64,000 nt of DNA from Eunapius fragilis (Eukaryota; Porifera; Demospongiae; Spongillida; Spongillidae), in the NCBI GenBank assembly GCA_963681505.1, contig OY811972.1, forward strand, positions 11,395,320-11,459,319, in the 5' to 3' direction. The notes below the pieces were generated by a model. That model had not been told where the DNA came from. It ran no database searches and saw nothing but the letters and a program-made list of their open reading frames with translations. Each line of letters begins with the position of its first letter. Position 1 is the first letter of the stretch. Of this stretch, positions 15,009 to 26,504 are shown one piece after another. The translations under genes were made by a program, and so were the position numbers.

Positions 15009-15075
15009 CATCATATACTACACATTTGCTGTATGGTAAAAGTTTTACCATACAGCAAATGTGTAGTATATGATG
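15009..15075. repeat. Perfect 67-nt palindrome
   Basis: Two perfect 33-nt arms around a single central G (arms start CATCATATACTACACATTTG). Probably the remains of a fold-back element, or able to form a cruciform or hairpin. No tandem neighbours. Confidence 0.9.
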
Positions 15076-15284
15076 CGTTGAAAATAGGAAGTCCAGCAGT
15101 TGTGTAACATGTGTGATTACAAGGATCGAGATGCGCATTGATGATAAAAATACAAAACAAATTTAGGAAAGCGTCATATCGTGCACACATATGAACAGCT
15201 ACATGTAAAACCCTGAGATAACTGGTTGCTAAAAAATCAGGTTCACAAAATTGAAAAGTACAGTGGAAAAGCCCGCTACATGTA

Positions 15285-15710
15285 CATGATTATCTGTTGG
15301 AATGCACCATTTTATCACGTTCATAGGCCAGTGGATGTTTGAAGGCAAACATTATGAACTCCTGCAGGCAACATCATGCAGAGCTCATTCTAAACATCTA
15401 TAGTACAGGAGAAACAAGAGAGACAATACATATAGGTCATAAGTGCAGAAAACTTTTAGACCTTATTCACAGCATGCATGGTCTAGCCGCCGCCAGAGAA
15501 TCAATTTCTGAACTGCTTTCACGTTGATCAGCTGAATTAAGCCAGGATGAGGTGGATAGATGCATTTGGTACACGTAGCCCACTACATGATTATCTGTTG
15601 GAACGCACCATTATATCACACCCATTTAAAGTTCATAGGCCCGTGCATGTTTGAAGGCAAGGATTATGAACTCCTGCAGGCAACATCATGCAGAGCTCAT
15701 TCAAAACATT
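15285..15710 (+). repeat. Direct duplication of about 120 bp
   Basis: 15285-15405 and 15585-15710 share 'tgattatctgttgga', 'gaaggcaa..attatgaact' and 'cctgcaggcaacatcatgca', with about 10% differences. The copies are 300 bp apart. No coding function recognised. Confidence 0.75.
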
Positions 15711-16483
15711 GCAGCTCATTGGAAACAGCATTGCAGTATATACATGTAAATGTATTCATGGTAACTACATCTTGATCATCACACAGCTACGTGCCAGTAT
15801 AGAGCACTGAACAACACAGTCAGTTCATTGCATATCACTCTATACTATCTATGGATATGTGCTTAGGTACTTTTGCATTGCAGTTAATAGTTTCTTCTTT
15901 CCTGCTAATATATAGGAACACGGAACTTCTACTAATCCTTTTCCTTGTTGTGGTCTCCCTCGCACGGTACAGCTGACAGCGCCACCGTGATCGATGAATT
16001 TAACAAGAATTGCTGTTAATACACGTGGTACATGACCAACAATTTCACCTGATGCAGACGGCACGGCGATCGTGTAAATTTTCAGGCTCCCTGCATACCT
16101 CTTGATATTCTCCGATCGTAGGAGCCCAAATAGCGCTGATGTCCTCGTATGACACTTTCCAAGTATAGTATCATATTGTATTCAAGAATGTGTAGGGTGC
16201 GTAACTACAAGAGCCCATAAGCGCCCATATCACCACCACCACGACCATCCAGAGTTAGGACGCTATCCAGCTATCATTTGTAAAAAAGAAAACTGGTTTG
16301 CGGGTTATTTTCATGAGACGTGTTTGCGTGCATGGCATACTGGTCTGCGTACGCGAATAACTGCATATGTGTCCGCTAACAGCTATGTACGTATGCAGGT
16401 ATGGCATAGCTCTGTATACCCATGCATGGGCGTACTCAGCCTTCAGGAAGAGGGTCGAATTTGGTTTACATGCATCATATACG
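15711..16483. other. Unassigned spacer
   Basis: Nothing recognised except that 16400-16483 is shared with 50020-50105, the context of the short element copies that follow at both places. Confidence 0.45.
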
Positions 16484-16539
16484 GCAAGGGCGGACACAGG
16501 AGAGGGGTTTACGGTCAGACCCGCGATACGAAAAGCGAA

Positions 16540-16574
<35 letters not shown>

Positions 16575-16606
16575 GCTGCACGCTTCAGGCCCTTTATCCA
16601 CCCCTG
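16484..16606. mobile_element. Short hAT-type element with internal G tract
   Basis: The left end reads CAAGGGCGGACACAGG and the right end TATCCACCCCTG, with a G tract of about 32 nt inside. TACGG flanks both ends, a 5-bp target duplication. The copy at 50108-50211 has the same ends and surroundings. No protein encoded. Confidence 0.65.
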
Positions 16607-16839
16607 TACGGTATACTTACTCAATGGTGAAGGTGACCTCGCTTTGGGGAGAGGATCCATCAACCCCGCCACCTCCCCCCTCTGCGTAGGATACGGCACG
16701 TTGTCACGCAGTGTGGTACGTCCTGCTATTTTTGATAATGTGTGCGTACGGCCTTGCAGTTACAACGTTAAATAAGTCCAAAGCCAGGCAGCTCTAGCTC
16801 TATGGCAGCTACTCATAATACACTTTGTACATTGAAAAC

Positions 16840-17305
16840 GTGACGTATTATTCATGAATAATTCATACACTGCCTCAGATTATGAAGTAGGGTACACTAA
16901 AGTGACATTCTAATCTTGTGTGTAGGTCTCAAAAATATACGACTTGATCTGAAGGTTATCTCAATAGTTCAGCCTTCATATTCCATCCGGTAGACTTGAT
17001 GTTTCTGTCTGAGTAATCGGAAATAAATAGAACAAGCAAAACAATGGCATGTTCCACGTACAAAGTATGTAATAAACACAAAACTGCGTTTCTAATTTGT
17101 ACTGAACACATTTCAACGGGGATCAGAATGTGCAAAAGATAGTCTATTATTATTACTACCATAATCTGCCTGGTAGACTTAAGATTTTGCTTCCGTACAA
17201 GAACCGTGCGTGTTAGTAGACATATCTCCATTCACTTCCCGTTCAATACATGTTATACGCGTGACGCGGGTATTCAATTATTCATGTCCGGGATTGCTGG
17301 ACATG
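16840..17305 (+). repeat. Diverged third copy of the 19.3-kb unit's inverted repeat (inner half)
   Basis: Aligns with about 5850-6331: 'agttcagccttcatattcca' near the start, 'catttctcc..cacttcccgttcaat', and the same inner end 'attcatgtccg..attgctggacatg'. Much more diverged than the two terminal copies are from each other. Either a related older element landed here, or the 'TIR' is itself a dispersed repeat. Confidence 0.7.
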
Positions 17306-19189
17306 TGACTGGCTTCTATGTACCACATGCCTTCCATTTGACTGCTACATTGTCATTCTACAACATCACTGAACAGTAAGAATCTTGAAGAATAATTAGA
17401 TACTCCTGCATGATGGTTGCAGGTCATGTGACAGAATAATCAAAGCTATCAAATATGACTTACATTGTTATACTGATGTAACCAGTGCAAAGGGTGCTTG
17501 ATCTTCCTAGGAGAGCTTCATTCATGCAAATTCTGCTGTAATTTTCCAAATGCCATTCGCTGTATGACAGTACAGTATAAACACACAAGTACCACACAAA
17601 TACTTGGTTAGTGCATACCTGTTAATGTAAGTGGTTATTTAGGAATTAAACTTGGTTTAATGTTTTGGTGAGTGAATAATACTCTAAACCCCTAAAGACT
17701 GGGAAACAACATCCCCCTGGGAAAGCCTCACTTCCATTAAACCCCAAGCTTAAAGTCTGGGGAAAAACCTCACCTCCATTCAATTCCCTCGGCACTTTTA
17801 GTCAACACAGTCTATAATACACTGATCCCCAAAATATTGACATTTGATATGGTTCCAGGTCACACATAATGCATGTAGAAAAAGGATGGTGGCAGGCTGC
17901 AATCATTTATGTACAGCTAACTGCTAGCTGCATTGCATACTCATCTACGACTCCACCTGTGCATGCATGTATTGCTGTGTTCTTGCTTATACATCATTGG
18001 CAGGTGGCACCCGTCGGACTTCTACCCATGACCTAGCCACCTTACCTCAACACCAGTATCAAGGGGTGAGCTGACTAAAGGGGACCAGCATCACCTCTTG
18101 ATTCCAGTCAGGCTCAGGGCAAGGGGTCAGCACCCCTAGCACCCGACTGGCAGGTTGTTGCCTGCCCCCTTTTGGGCAAACAATCAACGCAATCACAATT
18201 GGAATTAAACCAATAGCAAGCTAAGCAGGGAGCATTCAGACAGCATAATGTAATTCTTGTGGGCCATTCCTTTCGTTCCTAATAGGTCAGGCCATCAAGT
18301 GAGGACCATGTACATGTTGGAATGGGAATCAACATACCAAGCTGGCTGTGGTCTAATGGGGGAGCAAGGTGCTGAACCATACACACTCAATTCAATTCGT
18401 TAAAACGCACCTGCACTGGAATCAGAAATCCTATTGCTTGGCTTAAAAGCATTTTGCAAGACTATTACATCACACATGTATATCAGCTGCAGTACCACCG
18501 CCTGATAAGAAAAGAAAGAATACATAACTCTCTATTATCGTTACAGGATTAGAGAAGTAAACCCAAAATGGCGATATTTTTCAACCGACGATAAAGGACT
18601 GAAGAAGCCGCGTAGCAAGGTAAAAGCTACTTGAACGCAAGACCAAACCCTTTACTTTGTTCAAGGCGTTTCTTGTCGAAAAATATAAGAGCAATTTTTA
18701 GAAAACATAAGCACTGTTGACAGCATCCGTTTAGACCTCGTGAGCTTTTGGCAGCGTAGCACGTGTTTGCCAAGGTAGAAATTAGCACTGTCGTGTGGCG
18801 AAGTCTTTACTGCATATCATTATGTACATGTAGGTTGCGCTTTAGGTGAAAACTCCCACGGTATCTTTAAGCCGCTTTCAACCCATAGTCGTTGCCATGG
18901 AAGTAATGAGCCATGTTTGCTAGGTACTTAAAATTCATAGCCGTGGGTTAGGTCGTGATGCAGGATGTCATCGTTTCAATTTTTCGGGGCGTAGATCATA
19001 TTGTCCAATGCTGAACAGCCTCCCCCACCCCCAAAAAAATTTTCTACGAGAAGAAAAACTTATCGTGTGTAATTAGAATTAACCATGATACACAACCATA
19101 TATTTTCGCTCCGTAACGGATTGTTATTGGCAAACATACGGTTACGGATAAGAAAATTTTATCCGTTACGGAGCCGATAAGCGTTACAG
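17306..19189. other. Unassigned spacer
   Basis: No convincing exon, RNA gene or element end recognised on either strand. Confidence 0.4.
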
Positions 19190-19347
19190 GTATGGAGAGC
19201 CGTTTGTTTCAATATTCAATACTGCATTTTTCATTCGATAACGCTAAATTTCATTCGATGGGAAAGAGGATCATTCGATGGGGAACGAGGATCCATTCGA
19301 TGGGGAACGAGGATTATTCGATGGGAACGAGCGTTACTGCGTTAGTG

Positions 19348-20052
19348 CACGGGCGCCGGAGCCGGGGGGGCAGGTCCGGCAATTGCCGGACCAATATTTT
19401 AAAAATAAGATATTATTATTAAAATTAAACACAAAGAGATAACGTTGGTTGCTGTGAATAGAAAACGCAGTATACATTCATGTGTATGTAATACGCGCAC
19501 GCATAAATTATCGCTACGTGTACATCAATGCCGCCAGTTAATTAAATTACTGTAACTAAACACACCAATGGATCAGCACCTGTCGTCATCGCTACCATCG
19601 TCCTCTTTGACTAAGCCCACTGGCTTATCGATTGCATCGATGCCAGAGAAATTTCACCCCCCGAAGTCTTTACTTTTACCTAAGCGTGCCTTTGGATCGA
19701 AGGACGAGATGAGCTCGTTTCGAGCCGAATGGTGTGAAAAATACTAGCACATTACAGCTGGCTCCATTACGATAATTTACAGATTTCGAATCGAACTCAT
19801 TGCTGTGATTTTTGGGCGGCAAACCGCGAACTGGTGAAATTCCTTATGGTTTAGGACATTAAAAACGCACAACTTGCAAAGCTTCTGGGGCTCCGCCCCA
19901 GGCCCCGATGGGGGAGCTTACAGCGCTCCCCCACGCCCCCTGGCTGGGCGGGAGGGGGTAAAACCCCCTCCCGCACCCACCCCCTTAGTCTCCGCCCACC
20001 TAGTTATTTATTCATTTGCCGGACCAATGTTTTATACCTTCCGGCGCCCCTG
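19348..20052. mobile_element. 705-bp hAT-type element with 5-bp target duplication
   Basis: The ends are CACGGGCGCCGGAGCC and CCTTCCGGCGCCCCTG, with TAGTG on both sides (19343-19347 and 20053-20057). Same end type and duplication length as the insertion at 59855-60456. Short 5-bp duplications are known in a subgroup of hAT elements. No transposase frame is present, so it is non-autonomous. Confidence 0.72.
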
Positions 20053-20282
20053 TAGTGTACCGAAACTCGGAGTAGTGACAGTCCATCTTCTTCGTGTCAC
20101 AGGAATGGGTTAGAGCCTCGCTTGAATACTTAGGCCTACATGCCGATGGGGCTGGTCGGAAAAGCAGAATTAAATTAACATCGCAAAACTCATATTAGCG
20201 TGGCTCCTCGAGGAATGGGTGTGTTTTATTAGTTGACCGTAGTCCTATAGTTCTGCGTTGTTTTCTGCGCGCCCGTGAAGGC

Positions 20283-20430
<148 letters not shown>

Positions 20431-20558
20431 AAGCCTATCTATCTCTAGCTTTGTAAAAATATTACGGTTGGATAATACCTAAGTTTCTAGGCGCCTCCGA
20501 ACTGTTTTGGAAAAAGTAACGTCATTGGGACGTTTCATTATAATCCCCCCTTACTGAT

Positions 20559-21270
20559 ACAAGTAAATAAAAGCATTCTCTACGAGAAAGTTGGTGAGAT
20601 ATAGGATTTGATTATGACATTGGTGGTGTAAAAAGCAAGGAAACAAGGTCTTATTAGAAGGGAAAATGTCATAGTCCTATATTTAGCACATTTCTAGGGC
20701 ATGTGTTGTTTGTGTGCTAAATATAGGACTATGACATTTTCCCTTCTGATAAGACGGCCTTGCTTTTTACACCACCAATGTCATAATCAAATCCTATATC
20801 CCACCAACTTTCTCGTAGAGAATGTTTTTATTTACTTGTTTTCTTAATTTTTTTTCATATTAAATTATACAAGGCATAGGAGGCTGATAGTCGATTGTTT
20901 ATCAAAGTATAATATTATATAAAAGCGAGTTCTCCAGCCGATTCTGAAGCTATTGGTGAAATTTTCATCGCTTAGAAATGTTCCTGTCCTGAGTTATGCG
21001 TTGCCAAGAAGAAGGAGGAGAAGAAGAAGAAGACGACCCGCCCCTTGTTCCGAGACTGGGTACGAGGACGGGCAGTACACTCTTGTTCTCAACAACCACG
21101 CGGTTCAGCGACATGAAACAAAAACGAAACTACTCATTTTTGACTTCTAGATCGATTGCTAAAACAAGCTACACGATCCGATCGTCGGGAGTGTTGTTAC
21201 AGACGGGTCGCGGTTTTTAAATGACATTCATAGTCGGGGTCAAATCCTATAGGGAAGTTTCTAACGAAAC
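20559..21270 (+). mobile_element. Fold-back module, copy 2
   Basis: Palindrome 20559-20839 (arms start ACAAGTAAATAAA) followed by a tail at about 20930-21270 with 'gcgagt.ctccagc', an AGAAGAAGAAG run and 'ccacgcggtt'. The tail matches copy 3. The two arms of this palindrome match each other more closely than either matches copies 1 or 3. Confidence 0.72.
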
Positions 21271-21520
21271 TTCCGATACAAGGCGTGAAGCCATTTTTTC
21301 AATTCAGTACATCTGAAAACGTCACGTGCCTGACCCCTTGACCCCTCCCCAACGTCAAGATGACGTTATCTTGTCGGAGACGCCCCCTATGCAGATGTTT
21401 TGTGTGCATTGTTTGACAACTATACATAAGCTACAGTATAATAGACTATTTTCCACAATGTATTGTAGTCCAATCTTCTGTTGTGGTGCGAATGTGACTG
21501 GTGCATGGTGTGGAATCTAT

Positions 21521-22290
21521 ACAAGTAAATAAAAACATTCTCTCTGAGAAAGTTGGTGGGATATAGGTTTTTCAGGCAAATAGTATACTGGTGTAAAAAG
21601 CAAGGAAACAAGTTTCATCAGACGGGAAAATGTAATAGTCCTATTTTTAGCACACTTCGACTAAGGGCATATGCTGTTTCTGTGCTAAATATAGGACTAT
21701 TACATTTTCCCGTCTGATGAAACTTGTTTCCTTGCTTTTTACACCAGTATGCTATTTGCCTGAAAAACCTATATCCCACCAACTTTCTCAGAGAGAATGT
21801 TTTTATTTACTTGTTTCCTTAATTTTTCTAACACCCAAATCACTGTTGCATCCCCCTTTCATTTAACCGTCAATCCAGACGTATTGTGAAAATTTTCTAG
21901 GTACCTTTGCTTAATTAGAATTGGTAAGACCGTATATAGGCTTTTAGGCGTTTTTGTATCAAAGCGAGTCCTCCAGCAAATTCTAAAGCTATTGGTGCAA
22001 TTTTCATTGCTTAAAAGTGTTCCTGTCCCGAGTTATGAGTTCTCAAGAAGCAGAAGAAGAAGAAGAAGAAGCAGACGACCCGCCCATTATTTTTGGAAGG
22101 GGAACGAGAACGGCAGTATTTTTCGTTCTCGACAACCACGCGGTTCTACGACGTGAAACAAAAACGAAACTACTCAGTTTTGACTTCTAGATCGATTGCC
22201 GCAACAAGTTAGACGATCCGATCGTCGGGAGCGAAGCTACGGTAGGGTCGAGGGATTTTAATTAAATTCATAGCCGGGGTCAAAACCTAT
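21521..22290 (+). mobile_element. Fold-back module, copy 3
   Basis: Palindrome 21521-21814 plus tail at about 21950-22290, arranged as in copy 2 and 960 bp downstream. Copies 2 and 3 form a tandem duplication or two independent insertions of one element. Shared blocks are the arm tips, 'gagaaagttggtgg', 'gtgtaaaaagca' and 'tatttagcaca'. The rest of the arm differs between copies but stays paired within each copy. Confidence 0.72.
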
Positions 22291-23865
22291 ATATAAAAGT
22301 TTTACACAAACGAAATCACTTCATGGGATTATAGGCTATATGATATACACGTACACATCGAAGCGATGATTGAAAGCTTCGAGACCATGCACCGCCGTAC
22401 ACACGGACACACACTCAGCTTACAAATGCGAGAGATAGCGACTGTACAACTTACCACTATCCTCTGAACACAGATTGTCTCTATGCCAATTTTCACTGCC
22501 GATATCTCGCCACACACAATTTGGATTCTCCTGGTTATTGTATACATTTCACTTCCGCTCATTCAAAAGCCAAAGACAGGAAAAGTTTTGCAGCAATCAT
22601 CAGTTGCATCTGGTCATATGACCATTTCTGTTTTGAGTACTCTGCACAAGCTTTGACTTTGCAATATGCATGTGCACAGTGCACACCTTAACATACACAT
22701 CCTTCACACAAGCATTATCAATACATAACTGAACACATTGTCGCAGGAGAAGTGGGTTGGAAGTTAATTAAGAAGGTAAAAATTGTCATAAACTTTATCG
22801 CTTCCACTCGGGACAAGTTGAGCTGGTGATGATCCAAGGGTGCTAATGGTTCAGGTACATGAATTGTCTCATCATAGTCATCCTCAGATATTGGTCCGTC
22901 TGCATGGATCATTACCAAATTCATCAATCCCACATGCATGCAGGCTGGTTTATCTTCTACAACATATAGAACTCCACGCCGCCTTGCTCTGTTTTCAAGT
23001 TGGAACGGTTGATCCATGGCCGTTTGGGGCTTCAATCCATTCTGTATGCATATGATTGTTCCAAGCATTCACAAATAACATCTAATGCTCCTTGAATCTT
23101 CAAGGTATACACTGGGGCACAAATAAATGAGTAACATTGTCATGCAGTGTCAAGCAGCTCAGCTTCCAGTGAATAAAAAAATGAGTGTGGTAGGTTGAAC
23201 ATTCACACCTGTAAATTCATTGGCTATCATGTGACTTCCTCATCTAGTGCCTTGAGTAGTGATCATGTAATAGCACACTTTATAATTTCCTCCACCTTTG
23301 TCTAATAGAAGGGATACCATATTTTCTCTATGTATTAGATACCCTAATAGGAGTTGATGATGCCATGGTAATTTCAGAACTAGAGAAATAATCCAATCAG
23401 ATATTCCCTGACTTGTTGCAAAGCAACGAGCCAGGGAAGCCATGACCGTGTACAACCAAATTTTCTTAATTGTGCTGGACGGCAGCTAGAGTCTCTGAAG
23501 CGTGGCCGGATCATATTAACTTCATCTGCAGTTCCAGGATACAACAGGGAAATTAAGGGTTTGTTAACACATTTGCAAATGTATAATTGGCATGAAATCC
23601 TTGTGTGCCAAGTAATGGGAGAGGTAATATTTCGCATGACAAACACAATGATTTAGTAATTTCTAATGATCCAGTTTTACTTGTACGAGCACTGCATGGT
23701 ACATAGTAGTGCAGTATAGCATAAGTACAAAATGGTAACCTCCTGTATTGACACACGCAGAAAGGATGGCACATTTGTTTCATAAATGCTACTTATAATT
23801 AGTGCATATAAAACACCCATGCCCACCAAGACAGCAAGCTTTGCTATCCTACCTCAATTGTTGAA
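22291..23865. other. Unassigned stretch with possible minus-strand exons
   Basis: An open minus-strand stretch lies at 22718-23068. It is preceded by an AG acceptor-like 'gcatacag' near 23045, and its text ('NGLKPQTAMDQPFQLENRARRRGV...DGPISEDDYDETIHVPEP') is not low-complexity. I do not recognise the family, and no partner exon could be secured. It could be the end of a gene carried by the 19.3-kb unit or chance. Confidence 0.25.
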
Positions 23866-24732
23866 CATGTCCAGCAATAGCGGACATGAATAATTGAATA
23901 CCCGCGTCACGCGATAAAAATTAATTGAACGGGAAGTGTATGGAGAGATGTGTAAAAACACTCACGGTTCTTGTACATTAGCTACAATACAACATTACGT
24001 AACGGTTTATGATAGGGATACTGATGAATCATCTTTTCTATATTCTGGTCTCTGTAGAAAAGTGTTCACTACTAATTCCATACGCATTTTTGTGCTACTA
24101 CGTACATTTGTACGTGAAACATGATATTGTCATGTTTCTTCAACTTTTTTTCCTATCACTCCGCCATAAATCTCAAGTCTACATCCTGGAATATGAAGGC
24201 TGAACTACTGAGTCATTAGTAGGAGCAAGTGGTGTATTTTAGACCCTTACACACAACATTCCCTAGGCACTTTTATGAACCGCACTTCAAAATCTGGGAC
24301 AAATATATGAAATTATTAATTGTCATCCGACGTCACATGAGCTAATTATCGGTGCTTGGTAGAGCCGACCGTGCCTAGCCTAATAGACTTCATAAACACC
24401 ACAGCCTTATCTGGCATAGTTTCGTACTCGCAAGATGGGTGTTCGGTATGAACTAAGGGACTGATATGTTATTGTACCAGTTTTGCAAGCGAACGCATTC
24501 TGTCTCTGGTAGGCCTACGTGGATGCATGTAGTTATAACTTCTACCGGCGGGGTTTTTTTAATTTAAGTGGAGCTTGTGCGTACACCATAAACTAACATA
24601 CTTATAACGACGTACATTCTCGACTGGCGCTGAATCTAAACACCAAACCTATGTGGTTAGTGACCGTGCAGTATGGCAGTATGTTAGCGAACACGAGCGC
24701 ACTTTGCTGTGTCATGTGTATAATGACTGTTA
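23866..24732 (-). repeat. Right terminal inverted repeat of the 19.3-kb unit
   Basis: 867 bp, reverse complement of 5468-6331 with only scattered differences. It starts inside at 'catgtccagcaat' and ends at 'taatgactgtta'. Confidence 0.85.
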
Positions 24733-24736
24733 GTAC

Positions 24737-25205
24737 CTGTCACGCAAAAATTGATCCGGGTAAAAATTGATCCGGCCGGATCACTTTTAGTTGCAATAAT
24801 TGATCCGGCCGGATCACTTTGGCTGCAAAAAGTGATCCGCCTCTGCAAAAAGTGATCCGGGTACAAATTCTCGTCGATTCAAGTTTGTTTTGATAATTAT
24901 ATATATACAAATCTTAGCAATATGCTGATCGACCGGGCTCCATTTCACCAGTTGTTGTTCACTTCTGTATAGGGACAAATCCATTGCGTATATCGATCCT
25001 GACGGATAACGGCACGCATGCATGCATGCATGCATGCATGAAAAAACATCCCTTTTCTGCCAATACATGAACACAAGACAGCTAGGGCCCTGTACATTTA
25101 GTGCATGCGTGGCCCGCTACTGCCAAAACTGATCCAGACCTGGTAATTTACGTATGAACATATAAGGTACGCCCGGATCACTTTTTGCAGCCAAAGCGGA
25201 TCCGG
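24737..25205 (+). repeat. Left TIR of the Ginger-type element, inner segment
   Basis: Reverse complement of 44669-45128, followed almost base by base, ending inside at 'aaagcggatccg'. It resumes the arm interrupted by the 19.3-kb unit. Contains a CATG-rich stretch (25015-25040) and the TGATCCGG motif cluster. Confidence 0.88.
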
Positions 25206-25315
25206 GTAATATATACGTATGAATGTACGTATGAGGTACGCCCGGATCACCTTTTGCAGCCAAAACTGATCCGGGTAATAAATACCATGAGTGTGTGTAT
25301 TATACATGCCCGGAT
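24745..25315. promoter_or_regulatory. Cluster of TGATCCGG motifs, subterminal to the transposon body
   Basis: The octamer TGATCCGG or its complement, often fused as the palindrome TGATCCGGCCGGATCA and set in 'gcaaaaa.tgatccg', appears about a dozen times, densest at 24745-24860. Mirrored at 44669-44720 and 45003-45125. Arrays of a short motif near the inner end of a TIR could be transposase-binding or promoter sites. This is inference only. Confidence 0.4.
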
Positions 25316-25626
25316 CATTTTTTACTCATCCCATATATATATGGGAAAGTTTCCGAGAAAAGGGACCTAGCGTGTATTTTAAAAAAGCATAATAAAAATG
25401 CACCACGTTTGAAATGCTATAACTTCCGAACGGTTAATGCTACCGTCTTCCTATTTTCAGCACTTCATAATACACCATTTCTCTATGATAAAATACATTT
25501 TGGGATCTTGAACGTGCTCCATGCCAGTGTCGCGATGTCCGATACCCCTTGGGGTTCAAACTCCCCATATCTTTCGGCAAGAAATCTCAATTCATTCCAA
25601 AATTGATTTATACGTAGAGGGATCCT

Positions 25627-26109
25627 GTGCCTATCGATTTGTCCTGTTCGTTAATTTTTACATTACCCGTTACAAAGATATTGCTTTGCAAAGTAGGAAC
25701 ATATTTCCCGCTCGATTCGCGCCATTCTATGGCCAGAGACAGCATGAATATTCAACTCTTCCTGTTGATAACCTATTACCACGCCTACAAGACCCTATTG
25801 CGTGATGGCGTTGCACATCGATCGTTGATTTGCTGTACAGCATACGGTAAGTTAAGATTGTCAACGTTCTTCGATGTAGGCACAGATAAGGCAGCATGGC
25901 GCCGTATAACACGAGTGGAGACGAGCCGACTCGTTAATTTGGTTGCAACGGTTAGGCCGGTACGATATTCAGGTCGAGGACGAGGACGGCGTGCATGGTT
26001 GAGAGCGTTGATGCTGATGACGATGGTAATTATGGCAATTTCGATAGTTATGATTGACGACAACGACGTTGACAATAAATTTGATGACGACGAGTCCAAG
26101 GTGAAGTGA
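25627..26109 (+). CDS. 160-codon open frame in the left fold-back arm, function unknown
   Basis: Open frame starting MPIDLSCSLIF and ending in an acidic tail (DDNDVDNKFDDDESKVK) after an RGRGRR stretch and a hydrophobic segment. An identical frame lies on the opposite strand in the right arm (35539-36021). I recognise no family. Identity of the two arms alone explains why both are open, and another long frame runs on the reverse strand, so this may not be a gene. Confidence 0.2.
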   Translation: MPIDLSCSLIFTLPVTKILLCKVGTYFPLDSRHSMARDSMNIQLFLLITYYHAYKTLLRDGVAHRSLICCTAYGKLRLSTFFDVGTDKAAWRRITRVETSRLVNLVATVRPVRYSGRGRGRRAWLRALMLMTMVIMAISIVMIDDNDVDNKFDDDESKVK

Positions 26110-26504
26110 TGGTGGTAATGAAGGTGTTAATTGTAATGCAAGTAATGATGATGGTAGTGGTGGTGGTGGCCCAGGTTTGCGTTAAAAACTAGAAAAACCC
26201 GTCCAGCTGAATATCTACCTCACTAGAGAAGGTTACTGCAAAACAGCTGCTCAATGAAGTACGGTGATATGCTCACATTATAGATTGGCCAAGAAAACCA
26301 GAATGGTACTGAGACAAGGGCATAGGTCCTCATCTTGGTTTACACGTCCTTGTGAACTTTTGCACACACATGCATTGTTACTAGTATACCATTGTATGGC
26401 GTATTCTTGTACAAACACACACACATGCACATACATATCTTCACCCATATACACAAGCATTTTGTTCCATTTAACTGCTTGTATGTGATCTGTACCCCAC
26501 TACT

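Noticed and set aside
18000-18180. Possible structured RNA or tRNA-like sequence
   Set aside because: No A-box/B-box pair or cloverleaf could be drawn.
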